64,000 nucleotides of DNA from Rhizobium bangladeshense (GCF_001662075.1 NZ_LYPL01000009.1:186001-250000), one strand, 5' to 3'; shown: positions 35,024-44,435, counted from the first letter of the stretch. The notes: generated by a model not told the origin, from the letters alone. Numbers and translations: made by a program.

Positions 35024-36289
35024 TCACCCATCAGCATGCACAACACCGGCTTCCCGCTCCAGATAATGCTGGTCGATCGCCGGCAGAGGCTCGTCGTCGA
35101 TAGCAGCCTCGAAAGCCTTGAGGCGCTTGTGGATGGAGAGCAGTTCGATGATCGTCGTCCAGGAGTTGACCAGATACTGGAACGAGTTGCTGACCTGGCC
35201 GAAGGCGGTCGAGATCTGCTGGAAGATGCCATAGGTGATCGTGCCTGCAACGATCGTCGGGACCAGCATGAAGACCACGAAGAGCGCGTCTGCCTGAATG
35301 TAGAAATAACGGGCGACGTTGAAATACATGTAGTGGAAATACATGCGGAAATAGTTCCGCCGAACGTTGTTGAAGAGTTCCCTGACCGTCAGCGGCTGAG
35401 CCCGCTCGGCATGATCCTCACCATAGACGAGTTCCTTGCGATAGGCGGCTTCGACGCGCTGATTGCGGAAGTTCAGGCCCGGCAGCTTGATACCGGCGAC
35501 CGCCAGAAGCAGCGTACCGAATGCCGACCAGAAGAGCGCCAGCCAGAAGAGTGAATTCGCCAACGGCCCGATGACCGGCAGTTCAGTCACGTAATGCGAG
35601 AGCGTCAGAAGGATCGGAAGGAAGACCACGAGCGTCATCACCGAGTTGATCAGGCTGATGCCGAGACCTTCGAGGGTGCTCGAAAAACGCATCGTGTCTT
35701 CCTGAACGCGTTGCGAGGCGCCCTCGATGTGACGCAGCTTTTCCCACTTCGACATGTAGAAGTCGTTCATCGCAGCGCGCCAGCGGAAGATGTAGTGGCT
35801 CGTAAAGAAGTCGGTCATGATCGACACGAACATGCTGAGGAATGCGATCTGACAGAAGACCCACATTAGGCTGTAAAAATTGTCGACGGAAATGCCCGGC
35901 TGCTTCGACAAGGCGTTTTGGAGAAGATCGCCGAAGGGCCGGCGCCAGTTGTTGATCACGACCGTGATCTGGACGCCGAAATAGGTGACGAAAATGATGA
36001 GCGCCGAACCCCAGATCGACCACAGCTTCCAGGGATGGTGCAGCGCTTTCAAATGCCATGCGCCGCAGAAAATCACCGCCGAGAGAAAGAAGTAGCTGTA
36101 GAACCAGATATTTTCGGGCAGCAGGAAGAAAGAAAGATCGATCGGCTGCTGCTCTTCCGGAACCGGCACAAAGCCAAGCGACGCACCGAGGCCCTCGGCG
36201 ACAAAATACCAGCCGAATATTGAAATCAATGTCCACACGACAAGCGAAATGAAGAAAGGTTTCGGCTGGGGAAAAAACGAATGAAACAC
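35024..36289 (-). CDS. bacA: BacA peptide transporter (SbmA/BacA family)
   Basis: This 421-residue inner-membrane protein has about seven to eight membrane segments. SbmA/BacA markers include MFHSFFPQPKPFF at the start, VVINNWRRPFGDLLQNAL, FTSHYIFRWRAAMNDFY, QRVQEDTMRFSSTLEGLG and the C-terminal SIHKRLKAFE. BacA imports small peptides driven by the proton gradient and is required for bacteroid survival in some legume symbioses. It also affects very-long-chain fatty acid modification of lipid A. The gene appears monocistronic. Confidence 0.95.
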   Translation of the reverse strand: MFHSFFPQPKPFFISLVVWTLISIFGWYFVAEGLGASLGFVPVPEEQQPIDLSFFLLPENIWFYSYFFLSAVIFCGAWHLKALHHPWKLWSIWGSALIIFVTYFGVQITVVINNWRRPFGDLLQNALSKQPGISVDNFYSLMWVFCQIAFLSMFVSIMTDFFTSHYIFRWRAAMNDFYMSKWEKLRHIEGASQRVQEDTMRFSSTLEGLGISLINSVMTLVVFLPILLTLSHYVTELPVIGPLANSLFWLALFWSAFGTLLLAVAGIKLPGLNFRNQRVEAAYRKELVYGEDHAERAQPLTVRELFNNVRRNYFRMYFHYMYFNVARYFYIQADALFVVFMLVPTIVAGTITYGIFQQISTAFGQVSNSFQYLVNSWTTIIELLSIHKRLKAFEAAIDDEPLPAIDQHYLEREAGVVHADG

Positions 36290-36414
36290 GGTGGGTTTTG
36301 CTTTCCTGAACTGGGAGTCTCGGGAGTGTCTGGGAACACTGATTGTGCCGGAAACTAAGGCAGTTCGAAGGAAGCAGCAATGGGTTCGGCCGATTGTTAC
36401 GGAGATGTAACCGG

Positions 36415-37599
36415 TTAGGCGACTTTCTTGATCACGGGCATCACCAGGGCCGCGCAGACCAGAAGTGCGACGGCGGCGATCACCGTCGGGACGGTGAAAC
36501 TGCCTGAGCGTTCGGCGATCCAGCCGGCAACGACCGGCCCTACGATCTGGCCGAGACCGAAGGCAGCGGTCATCATCGCCAGAATTCGTCGCGGGCTCTC
36601 GGGCGAAAGCTTGCGGCCGATCTGCAGCCCGTAAGCCGTGATCGCGAGGAACGTCGCGCCGAACAGGGCTCCGCCGATCAGCGGTGCGACCGAGGGCGGC
36701 AGCGCCACAGTCGCCAGCACGCCGGCCGCCTCGACCAGAAGCGCCGCGACATACACGCCGCCGAGCCCGAGGGGCCTCACCAGCGGCCTCCAGGCAAACA
36801 GCGCCACCGCCGCCGTCAGACCGGCGATGAACCAGCAGAGGAATTCAACGAAAGCTCCCGTTGCCGACAGGCGGGCGATGGTGACGAGGAAGGTCGCGGT
36901 GATGACATAGCCGAAGCCGAACAGGCCGTAAGACAGGGTTACCAGCACCATCGGCCGGCTCCAGTTGAGCGCCGGCTCCTTGCCCGCCTGCGCCGTTTGC
37001 GCCGGCGCCGACGGCAGCAGAAGGTAGACGACGACCAGGCTTATCGCACAATAGATTGCCCCACCGATCCAATCGGCGCGCCAGCCGCCCGGCCCGTCGT
37101 GAAAGCCGAGACCGATCAATAGCACCATCACCGAGGAAAGCGCGATCCCCGCCCCCGGCCCGCCGAAATGCGCCGCCTGCACATGGTCATTGCCGGCCGC
37201 AGCCCCGTGGCTGAGCACGATCGACGAAGTGAAGACCATCGCAAAGGCGCTGGCGAGGCCGGCGAGGAAGCGGATGACGGCAAAGACCGCGACGGAATCG
37301 GTGGCGGCCATGGCGGCAAGCAGGATTGCGGTGGCGAAGAGCGCCAGCAGCGCCACCAGCCGCTCGCGCCCCGCCGCCCAGCCATAGGCCGCAAGCACGG
37401 CGCCGACGAGATAGCCGACGAAATTGGCCGAAGCGATGAAGCCGGCATCCGCTGCCGAAAGCGGCACGCCGCTCATCATCCCGGGAAGGATCGGGGTATA
37501 GGAGAAGCGCCCGAAGCCCATGGCCGCAGCCATGGCAACGGCGCCTGCAGCGGCGGTGGCAACGAGGTTTGGCTGAGAGCGAGGCGGGCGGGAAAGCAT
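36415..37599 (-). CDS. Major facilitator transporter, YbfB/YjiJ family
   Basis: This 394-residue protein has twelve predicted membrane segments. Its opening (GAVAMAAAMGFGRFSYTPIL, PGMM) is the signature of the YbfB/YjiJ MFS branch. The substrate is unknown. I chose the start at 37599 (MLSRPPRSQ); an alternative upstream start at 37623 has no better ribosome binding site. Confidence 0.85.
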   Translation of the reverse strand: MLSRPPRSQPNLVATAAAGAVAMAAAMGFGRFSYTPILPGMMSGVPLSAADAGFIASANFVGYLVGAVLAAYGWAAGRERLVALLALFATAILLAAMAATDSVAVFAVIRFLAGLASAFAMVFTSSIVLSHGAAAGNDHVQAAHFGGPGAGIALSSVMVLLIGLGFHDGPGGWRADWIGGAIYCAISLVVVYLLLPSAPAQTAQAGKEPALNWSRPMVLVTLSYGLFGFGYVITATFLVTIARLSATGAFVEFLCWFIAGLTAAVALFAWRPLVRPLGLGGVYVAALLVEAAGVLATVALPPSVAPLIGGALFGATFLAITAYGLQIGRKLSPESPRRILAMMTAAFGLGQIVGPVVAGWIAERSGSFTVPTVIAAVALLVCAALVMPVIKKVA

Positions 37600-37707
37600 G
37601 CAGTGCTTATCGCGCCGCAGCACCGGTACCGCAAACGACTATTTCTGATCGGTCGATCAATTTCCGGAAAGTCGAAAAAATCCCGGCTCGCCTTGAAAGT
37701 AGTTATC

Positions 37708-37743
37708 TTACGATATATGTTTTACGACATAGCTAACGATACA
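37708..37743 (+). promoter_or_regulatory. Three direct repeats before the PadR gene, possible operator
   Basis: TTACGATATA (37708-37717), TTACGACATA (37722-37731) and TAACGATACA (37734-37743) are spaced 14 and 12 bases apart. They lie just before the PadR-family start, and ATGT-N6-ACAT occurs at 37717-37730, close to the PadR consensus ATGT-N8-ACAT. Autoregulation is likely but unproven. Confidence 0.5.
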
Positions 37744-37765
37744 TCCAGCTATGAAAGGAAGAGCC

Positions 37766-38338
37766 ATGAGAGGTTTTAAAGGCGGCATGTTCGGCGAAGC
37801 GTTTCGCATGGGCCGCAAATTCGCGGCGGGCGATCTGCAACTCGTAATCCTCGCCCTGCTCGCCGAGCAGCCGCGCCACGGTTACGAATTGATTAAGCTG
37901 CTGGAGGAGCGTTCCGGCGGCTTCTATGTGCCGAGCCCTGGTGTCATCTATCCCGCACTCACCTATCTCGAGGAAACCGGGCTTGCCGAAGTTGAGAACG
38001 AGGGCACCAAGAAGCTTTATCGCATCACCGCGGCCGGCCGCCGCCGTGTCGAGGAAAACCGCGACATGATCCTTCACACGCTCGCCAAGCTCGAACGCAT
38101 CGGCGAGAAGATGGCCTATGTGAAGCGTGTTTTCGAAACCGACCGCGACGGCGCCGACAGCGATGACGGCGACTTCATGCAGGACGGCGGCGATATCCGC
38201 GCCGCCCGCATGCTGCTGCGCTCGGCCCTCAGGATGCGTTATCCCTGGTCGAAATCCGAAGCCGCCCGCATCGCCGGAATATTGGAACGCGCTGCGACGG
38301 AAATCCTGCAGGGCGGCAGGCCGCAAGCGCGGGGGTGA
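37766..38338 (+). CDS. PadR-family transcriptional regulator
   Basis: This 190-residue protein has the PadR winged-helix core (LVILALLAEQPRHGYELIKL, YVPSPGVIYPALTYLEETGL, KKLYRITAAGRRRV). A Glu/Arg-rich C-terminal helical domain follows, of the Vinculin-like type used for dimerisation. I chose the ATG at 37766 because AAGGAAG lies just upstream; an ATG at 37751 overlaps that site. Its targets are unknown; the divergent MFS transporter is the most likely. Confidence 0.87.
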   Translation: MRGFKGGMFGEAFRMGRKFAAGDLQLVILALLAEQPRHGYELIKLLEERSGGFYVPSPGVIYPALTYLEETGLAEVENEGTKKLYRITAAGRRRVEENRDMILHTLAKLERIGEKMAYVKRVFETDRDGADSDDGDFMQDGGDIRAARMLLRSALRMRYPWSKSEAARIAGILERAATEILQGGRPQARG

Positions 38339-38393
38339 AGACGGGGCTGGTCCCGACGTCGGCGCGTCCGAGGATGCTGCCGCCGACACAAGA

Positions 38394-38560
38394 GAACCTC
38401 AACTTGAGGGGGCTCGAAGGACGAGGCAGGGCGCGCTGTTTGCAGGATGAATGCAAGTAGCAACATAGGTCTGATCCTTCGAGGCTGCGCCCTTTGGGCT
38501 TCGCGCCGAGGAGCGTCGGAGGATGCCGCACGAAGGAAGAAGCCCTGCGGCCTGAGCCGT
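38394..38560 (+). repeat. CGAAGGACGAGG-type intergenic repeat, copy 1
   Basis: It shares CTCGAAGGACGAGGC-like and CACGAAGGAAGAA...GCCCTGCG.CCTGAGCC blocks with 41778-41868, in the same orientation. This copy is longer because of an extra central stretch. The two copies bracket the FAD-Rieske and cytochrome gene pair. Confidence 0.65.
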
Positions 38561-38603
38561 CCGTATAGTGCGCTCACTCTGCGTCAGCTCACCGGAGCAA
38601 CAC

Positions 38604-40124
38604 TCAGTCGATCTTGGGCAGGGGCGAAACTGCTGGTGCGTTCAGGACCGTTCCATCCACCGCGAAGTGCGATCCGTGGCAAGGACAGTCCCAGCACCGT
38701 TCCAGGGAGTTCCAGTGCACGTGGCAGCCGACATGCGTGCACGTGGCAGACCGCCTGTGCAGCGTGCCATCGTCGCTGCGGAACGCTGCGATCTTGGTCA
38801 TTCCTTCGCGGACGATAGCACCTTCTCCCGGTCGCAGCCGATCGACAGACTCGATTTCGCCGGGCGCGACATACTCGGCGAAATTCTTGATCATTGTAGC
38901 GTTCTCGGCAAGGTAATGGCCGACCGCGCTGACTGTCTTCCGGGATGGCTCATAAAGTTCGCGCCAGGGACTGTCGCCCCGGAGAATGACCTCGGAGATC
39001 AGGAGTGAGGCCACCACGCCGTGGGTCATGCCCTCGCCGGAATCTCCGGTGATTACAAATAGCCGTTCGTTGCCGGGATTGCGGCCGATGAAGCCGGCAT
39101 AGTCGATGGTCTCCATCACCTGCCCGGACCATCTGTGGGTTTCGGCCCCGAGATCGGGCACCAGTTTTCTGATCCAGGATGTCAAAGCGGCGAAGCGATC
39201 GTCAGCGTTGTCGGCCGTGCCAGTCTTGTGGTCCTCGCCGCCGACGATGAGGAAATCGCTCTCGTCGTCGCCGGGATGAAGGCGGACATAGTGGTAGGGG
39301 TCCTCGGTATCCCAGTAGAGACCATCCGGTACGATGCCGCGTGCAATCTCGAACGCCATTGCGTAGGTTCGATAGGGCGCCTGCTTCGTATGGAGTGCAA
39401 CCCTGTCGTTGATAGGCGAGTTGGTCGCCACGATGGCCCACCTGGCGGTAACGGTGAGGCCGGAGTTCGTTCCCACGCGCACCCCGCCGGCGGTTTCTTC
39501 GACCTTATCGACAATCGTCTCGCTGTAGAGGGTGCCGCCGCGAGCCCGAATTCCGGCGGCCAGACCGCGAAGATATTTGAGCGGATGGAATGTCGCCTGA
39601 TCAGGATATCGCAGGGCGGGCGTGTCCGCATGCCCGGCAAGCGGCAAGTTCGCGACTTCCTCGACGGCGATGCCTATCTTCAGGCCCGCCTCGAACTCAC
39701 GTTGGAGATCGGCTTCCGCCCCTCCAGAGGCGGGAAAGAGAAAGCCGTCGAGCCGACGGAAGTCGCATGAGATGTGTTCCGCGGCCTGGATCGCCTCGAT
39801 GCGCGCGATCGCCGCAGAGTGGCTCTGAAAATAGAGCCGCGCCAGCTCCTCGCCGCGCAAGTCGATGAGTTCCGAAAAGTAGTCGTCGCATATCGACGCA
39901 AGGTGTGCAGTTGTGCGGGCCGTCATGCCGCCGCCTATCCGGCCTCGGTCGAGGACTGCAACCTTCTGCCCCGCGGCGGCCAACTCGTACGCTATCGACA
40001 TGCCTGCAATTCCAGACCCCACCACGACGACGTCGAAGTCTTCGTTGCGGGCGAGAGGCGCTGCGTCGGGCGCGACCTCGATGTCCGACCAGAGAGACAT
40101 GGTCCGTTCGTCGCTCGCATTCAT
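38604..40124 (-). CDS. FAD-dependent oxidoreductase with C-terminal Rieske domain
   Basis: This 506-residue protein has an N-terminal FAD/NAD Rossmann motif (VVVVGSGIAGMSIAYELAAA) and a D-amino-acid-oxidase-like body. The C-terminal Rieske [2Fe-2S] domain has CTHVGC at about residue 462 and CPCHGSHF at about 480, giving the two Cys/His ligand pairs. Similar DAO-Rieske fusions are known in many bacteria, but the substrate is not established. There is no signal peptide. GGGAG lies upstream of the start. It is divergent from a di-haem cytochrome gene, a plausible electron partner although in a different compartment. Confidence 0.87.
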   Translation of the reverse strand: MNASDERTMSLWSDIEVAPDAAPLARNEDFDVVVVGSGIAGMSIAYELAAAGQKVAVLDRGRIGGGMTARTTAHLASICDDYFSELIDLRGEELARLYFQSHSAAIARIEAIQAAEHISCDFRRLDGFLFPASGGAEADLQREFEAGLKIGIAVEEVANLPLAGHADTPALRYPDQATFHPLKYLRGLAAGIRARGGTLYSETIVDKVEETAGGVRVGTNSGLTVTARWAIVATNSPINDRVALHTKQAPYRTYAMAFEIARGIVPDGLYWDTEDPYHYVRLHPGDDESDFLIVGGEDHKTGTADNADDRFAALTSWIRKLVPDLGAETHRWSGQVMETIDYAGFIGRNPGNERLFVITGDSGEGMTHGVVASLLISEVILRGDSPWRELYEPSRKTVSAVGHYLAENATMIKNFAEYVAPGEIESVDRLRPGEGAIVREGMTKIAAFRSDDGTLHRRSATCTHVGCHVHWNSLERCWDCPCHGSHFAVDGTVLNAPAVSPLPKID

Positions 40125-40316
40125 GCGGAGTTTCTCCCAGTCCTATCCGCGGTAAATGGGCGGATGAACCGAATGTTCCGAACGGAGCCTCAGACGGGCA
40201 GGAGCCAGGGAATCCCTTGCTACTTTAGCAGTCTATAATATAGTGGTGGGAGTTGTTGTCATTGACGTAAATCTAGATGCGCTTGCCGAAAACGTCGGCT
40301 GCGTGGAGGGAATTCT

Positions 40317-41669
40317 ATGTCTCTGCACTCTCAGGGTACCGCAGCTCTTTTCCTCCTTCTCCTCTCTTCAACGATAATTCCCGCTGCTGCCCAAACGTCC
40401 AAAAGTCCTACTGTCGGCGGCAAGGACTTTGACGCCGCGGCGGCCGATCAAGCCAGACGATACCTGGAGGAGGGCCGTGAGACATTCCGTTTTGACACGT
40501 TCGGGAGCGAGGACTTCTGGGGAGGCAAACTCAAGCTTCACGAGGCGATCGCGGGTGAGAAGCTGGGCGGCAAAGGACCAGGCCTTAGTCCTAAGAAAGC
40601 TCTGGAGCTCGGATTGAAGGTCGACGTTAATGCCATTCCAAAGGACGTCGCCGTTGCGCTTGGTAAAGGCGACGTTGATCTCGACGATCCGGCCAGCACG
40701 CTCCTTCTGCTGAAGGCCAACGCCGTTGTCGGGGCAACCGGATTCTTCGGCGCGGACGGAAAGACGCTGACGTCGGTCGGAATCCAGTGTGCGGTGTGCC
40801 ATTCGACGGTCGACGACGCCTACGCTCCCGGCATCGGCCATCGGCTGGATGGCTGGCCCAACCGCGACCTGAACATCGGTGCAATCGTCGCGCTGGCGCC
40901 CGACCTCACGGCATTCACCGAGATGCTGCAGGTTTCGGAAGCCGACGTGAAGAAGGCGGTCGAAGCTTGGGGGCCTGGCAAGTTCGATGCCGAACTCAAC
41001 CTGGATGGAAAGGCATTCCGGCCGGATGGCAAGACGTCGGCCACGCTCAATCCGCCCGCTTTCGGATTGGCGGGCGTGAACAACCATACCTGGACGGGAG
41101 CCTGGGGGACCGTCAGCTATTGGAACGCCTATGTCGGCAACCTCGAAATGCATGGCAAAGGCACGTTCTACGATCCGCGTCTCGACGACGCCGAGAAATA
41201 TCCGGTCGCCGCCAGGACAAAGCAGGGCCACAAGCAGGACAAGGAAGACCGGATCACCGCCAAACTTCCGGCGCTACACTTCTACCAGCTGTCCCTGCCT
41301 ACTCCGCAGCCGCCGGAAGGCACCTTCGACAGTGCGGCGGCGGAAAAAGGAAAGACCCTCTTCAACGACAAGGCCAAGTGCGCCACCTGCCATGTGCCGC
41401 CGCTCTTCACCGAACCCGGCTGGAACCTGCACACGGGGGACGAGATCGGGATAGACGATTTCCAGGCGAAACGAGCCCCGGACGGCCGCTACCGGACAGC
41501 ACCGCTGCGGGCCTTGTGGAACATGGACAAGGTCCACAAGGGTGGCTTCTACCACGACGGGCGGTTCGCCATGCTGGAGGATGTCGTCGCGCACTATAAC
41601 GACCATCTGAACTTAAACCTGAGCGCTGAGGAAAAAGGCGACCTCATCGAATATTTGAAGTCGCTCTGA
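40317..41669 (+). CDS. Exported di-haem cytochrome c
   Basis: This 450-residue protein has a signal peptide (about residues 1-25, ending PAAAQTS) and two haem-attachment motifs, CAVCH at 158-162 and CATCH at 355-359. The C-terminal part (KGTFYDPRL, CHVPPLFTEPGWNLHTG, YRTAPLRALW, KGGFYHDGRF) resembles the distal domain of the MauG / di-haem cytochrome c peroxidase group. It may be a periplasmic peroxidase or electron carrier; the exact role is unknown. GGAGGG precedes the ATG. Confidence 0.8.
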   Translation: MSLHSQGTAALFLLLLSSTIIPAAAQTSKSPTVGGKDFDAAAADQARRYLEEGRETFRFDTFGSEDFWGGKLKLHEAIAGEKLGGKGPGLSPKKALELGLKVDVNAIPKDVAVALGKGDVDLDDPASTLLLLKANAVVGATGFFGADGKTLTSVGIQCAVCHSTVDDAYAPGIGHRLDGWPNRDLNIGAIVALAPDLTAFTEMLQVSEADVKKAVEAWGPGKFDAELNLDGKAFRPDGKTSATLNPPAFGLAGVNNHTWTGAWGTVSYWNAYVGNLEMHGKGTFYDPRLDDAEKYPVAARTKQGHKQDKEDRITAKLPALHFYQLSLPTPQPPEGTFDSAAAEKGKTLFNDKAKCATCHVPPLFTEPGWNLHTGDEIGIDDFQAKRAPDGRYRTAPLRALWNMDKVHKGGFYHDGRFAMLEDVVAHYNDHLNLNLSAEEKGDLIEYLKSL

Positions 41670-41777
41670 CCAACTCCATCCCTGACGACAGGGTGTTGCC
41701 CAACGCTCCTGAGACAGGTCATGAAAGACGATGCCACGCTGTTAATCGAGGGCAGGAGGTTGCTGGCGGCGTCAAGA

Positions 41778-41868
41778 GAGCCTCATCCTGAGGTGCCGCG
41801 CAGGAGCCCCGAAGGACGAGGCGGGTTCGCCAACGCCCCACGAAGGAAGAAAGCCCTGCGACCTGAGC
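41778..41868 (+). repeat. CGAAGGACGAGG-type intergenic repeat, copy 2
   Basis: This is the second directly oriented copy of the repeat at 38394-38560. It begins with the small palindrome CCTCATCCTGAGG and runs to within two bases of the map stop codon. Confidence 0.65.
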
Positions 41869-41869
41869 C

Positions 41870-42628
41870 CTACGCCCGTCCGTCCGGCAAAGTCAAAATC
41901 ACCGGTCCGTTCCGCGTCGCAACCACCGTGTGCTCATATTGCACGGTCGGCGCCTTCGGATCGGCATAGAGCGTCCAGGCATCGTCGCCGCCCTCGGCCC
42001 ATGTCGCGCCGAGGGAAAGGAACGGCTCGACCGTAAAGACGAGACCGTCCGTCATGACGCGCTTTTCCAAAGGATCGGGCCAGGTGGAGAGCTCGGCTGG
42101 TTCCTCGTGCAGCGAACGGCCGACGCCGTGACTCGCCAGATTGGCAACCAGCGTATAACGGTTCTTCTGGGCGAAAGCGCCGACGGCGGTGCCGATCTTT
42201 GCCAGCGGCTCACCCGATTTCACCTGGTTGAGGCCGACCCAGAGCGCCCGCCTGCCGTCGCGGCAGAGTCGTTCGATCTTCGGCTTGACCGGCGGCACTG
42301 CGAAGGAAGCACCGGTATCGGCGAAGAAGCCCTCCTTCTCGGCCGAGACGTCGATATTGATCAGGTCGCCAGCCTGGATGACACGTGGCCCGGGAATGCC
42401 ATGGGCGATTTCCTCGTTGACGCTGATGCAGGTCGCACCGGGAAACTGATAGCAGAACTCCGGCGCCGAGCGCGCGCCGGAATCCTCAAGCACCTTACGG
42501 CCGATCCGATCGAGCTCCAGCGTCGTCATGCCCGGCTCCATCGCTGCCGCCATCACCTGGATGGCGTTGGCGCAGATCCGGCCGATCTCCTTGAGCTTTG
42601 TCAGTTCATCGTCGTTTGCGATAACCAT
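41870..42628 (-). CDS. map: Methionine aminopeptidase, type I
   Basis: This 252-residue enzyme removes N-terminal Met from nascent proteins. The five metal ligands are visible: the two Asp in INIDVSAEKEGFFADTGAS, the His in ASHGVGRSLHEE, and the two Glu in FTVEPFLS and QYEHTVVA. It is the short type Ia form without an N-terminal zinc finger. Rhizobia often carry more than one map gene, so this may be a secondary copy. Confidence 0.9.
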   Translation of the reverse strand: MVIANDDELTKLKEIGRICANAIQVMAAAMEPGMTTLELDRIGRKVLEDSGARSAPEFCYQFPGATCISVNEEIAHGIPGPRVIQAGDLINIDVSAEKEGFFADTGASFAVPPVKPKIERLCRDGRRALWVGLNQVKSGEPLAKIGTAVGAFAQKNRYTLVANLASHGVGRSLHEEPAELSTWPDPLEKRVMTDGLVFTVEPFLSLGATWAEGGDDAWTLYADPKAPTVQYEHTVVATRNGPVILTLPDGRA

Positions 42629-42667
42629 TCGTCTCTTCCGGCCTTGCGCGGGCGCGGCGCAGCCGCC

Positions 42668-43729
42668 TCAAGCCGTGGCTTTCGCCCCTTCGCCCCTTTC
42701 AGTCAATGCCTTTCTGACGATCGGAGCGACTTTCGTCCCGTAGAGCTCGATGCCGCGCATGATCTCAGCATGCGGCATCAGGCCGATTGCCATCTGCAGC
42801 AGGAAGCGGTCGTTTCTGAAAAGTGTGTGATGGGCGATGATCTTTTCCGCGACCGCCTCGGCATCGCCGACGAAAAGCGCGCCGTTCGGCCCGCGCGACA
42901 GATCGAAATGCACCCGGCTGGTCGGTCCCCAGCCGCGCTCGCGGCCGATGCGGTTCATCACTTCCGCCTGCGGCCCGTAAAACTGGTCGGCGGCCGCCTC
43001 GGTCGTATCGGCGATGAAGCCGTGAACATTGATGCTGGTCTTCAGCTTCGCCTGATCCTGCCCTGCCCGGCGCGCCGCCTCGCGGTAGAGATCGAAGAGC
43101 GGCGCGAAACGGCGCGGCTCGCCGCCGATGATGGCGAGCGCCACCGGCAGTCCGAGCGCGCCGGCACGCGCCACCGACTGCGGCGTGCCGCCGACCGCAA
43201 CCCACAACGGCAGCGGATCCTGCAGCGGCCTGGGATAGACGCCGCGACCGCGGATCGGCGCGCGCAGCTCGCCCTCCCACTCCACCGTCTCGCTGTTGCG
43301 CAGCGCCAGGAGCAGATCGAGCTTCTCTTCGAAAAGCTGGTCGTAATCCTCAAGGTTATAGCCGAACAGCGGGAAGGACTCGATGAAAGAGCCCCGCCCC
43401 GCCATGATCTCGGCCCGGCCATTGGAAATGAGATCGAGTGTTGAAAACTGCTGAAAGACGCGCACCGGATCATCCGAGGAAAGCACGGTGACGGCGCTGG
43501 TCAACCGGATGTTTTTGGTCTTGACGGCCGCGGCCGCCAACGCCACCGCAGGGGCTGACGCCGCATAATCCGGCCGGTGATGCTCGCCCAGACCGAAGAC
43601 ATCGAGGCCCACCTGGTCGGCGAGCTCGATCTCCTCGATAAGATGTTTTAGCCGCTCGGCCCCCTCCGCTCCCTTGCTGCGGGAGGGATTGGGATTGACG
43701 TCCGCGAAGGTGTAAAGGCCAAGTTCCAT
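42668..43729 (-). CDS. Luciferase-like (LLM) flavin-dependent monooxygenase
   Basis: This 353-residue protein of the bacterial luciferase fold begins MELGLYTFADVNPNPS. Family segments are DVFGLGEHHRPDYAASAPAV, LTSAVTVLSSDDPVRVFQQF, GRAEIMAGRGSFIESFPLFG and PLPLWVAVGGTPQSV. It should use FMNH2/F420-type flavin to oxidise an unknown substrate. I chose the start at 43729; an ATG nine bases upstream is possible, and the frame is open to 43951. The upstream-most map-LLM gap is only 39 bases, so the two may be co-transcribed. Confidence 0.85.
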   Translation of the reverse strand: MELGLYTFADVNPNPSRSKGAEGAERLKHLIEEIELADQVGLDVFGLGEHHRPDYAASAPAVALAAAAVKTKNIRLTSAVTVLSSDDPVRVFQQFSTLDLISNGRAEIMAGRGSFIESFPLFGYNLEDYDQLFEEKLDLLLALRNSETVEWEGELRAPIRGRGVYPRPLQDPLPLWVAVGGTPQSVARAGALGLPVALAIIGGEPRRFAPLFDLYREAARRAGQDQAKLKTSINVHGFIADTTEAAADQFYGPQAEVMNRIGRERGWGPTSRVHFDLSRGPNGALFVGDAEAVAEKIIAHHTLFRNDRFLLQMAIGLMPHAEIMRGIELYGTKVAPIVRKALTERGEGAKATA

Positions 43730-43877
43730 CGTCTGCATCCCGCTGAATTCAACCTGGAGATAAGGACCGGCGAGCGGCAAAGCAAATACAAACTCTGGAA
43801 CGGAATGTTCGAGAATTTCGATAGCGATGCGGCGTCCGATGTAGCGTAGGAAAGAGTCTTTGCGCCGTATCACGGCG

Positions 43878-44044
43878 CTGGTGGATTTCCTGTGACGAGA
43901 ACAGGAATGAGGGAGCGAGGAGTGCAGCCCGCGCTCCATATCCTCTATCATTCAATGCGTAACATGCAGTGCCAGATCAGGTCGTTTTGGAGCACTGCGG
44001 ACACCAGCCCCCTCATTCCTGTGCTCGTCACAGGAATCCACCAG
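43878..44044. repeat. Inverted repeat pair flanking a 94-bp spacer
   Basis: Bases 43878-43913 and 44008-44044 are inverted copies over about 36 positions with one base change and one indel, sharing TGGATT...CCTGTGACGAG and ACAGGAATGAGGG. It lies in the 342-bp gap between the LLM gene and the GIY-YIG remnant. Such units are commonly found next to GIY-YIG genes in rhizobia, in my recollection. Confidence 0.65.
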
Positions 44045-44071
44045 TCGCGCGTCCAGGCGACGAGAGAATCT

Positions 44072-44260
44072 TCACAGACCTAGCAGGTGAAACGAAATAT
44101 CCTCCCATCCAGGGTTCTCCCGCTCGATCAAATTGAGCTTCCACTGCCGCGGCGTCAGTTCGTTCTGATACTCATATAACCGACCTGCAAGGTCACGCGT
44201 CACGCCGGTATAGAGCGTGCGATTTGGCGCGGATGCGAGGATGTAGACGCAACCCCTCAT
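44072..44260 (-). pseudogene. GIY-YIG endonuclease-like gene with internal deletion
   Basis: The frame begins MRGCVYILASAPNRTLYTGV, TRDLAGRLYEYQNEL, the UvrC/GIY-YIG start, and ends PRQWKLNLIERENPGWEDIS, the usual C-terminus of the small bacterial family of about 95-100 residues. The central part carrying the catalytic Glu region (about 35 residues) is missing, leaving 62 residues in one open frame. It is probably inactive. Confidence 0.65.
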
Positions 44261-44435
44261 GCCGGTGGACTGGCACAGGTAACGTCCCGCGTCGACAGCA
44301 ACACCTGCCCACCCGGATCCCAATTCCAGTCTGAAATTCAACGACTTCCAAGCCTCAGTGGAATCACCTTCCAAGCTGCTTCACATCGCACGTGAAGCTG
44401 AGGGCGGCGCGGGCCTCGACCGCGCCGCCCTCACC

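Noticed and set aside
38127..38818. Frames of 100-120 codons downstream of padR
   Set aside because: They fall in the repeat at 38394-38560 and antisense to the Rieske gene.
41930..43444. Long plus-strand open frame of 504 codons
   Set aside because: It lies antisense to map and the LLM gene, has a His/Arg/Asp-rich low-complexity composition and no domain. High-GC genomes give such shadow frames.
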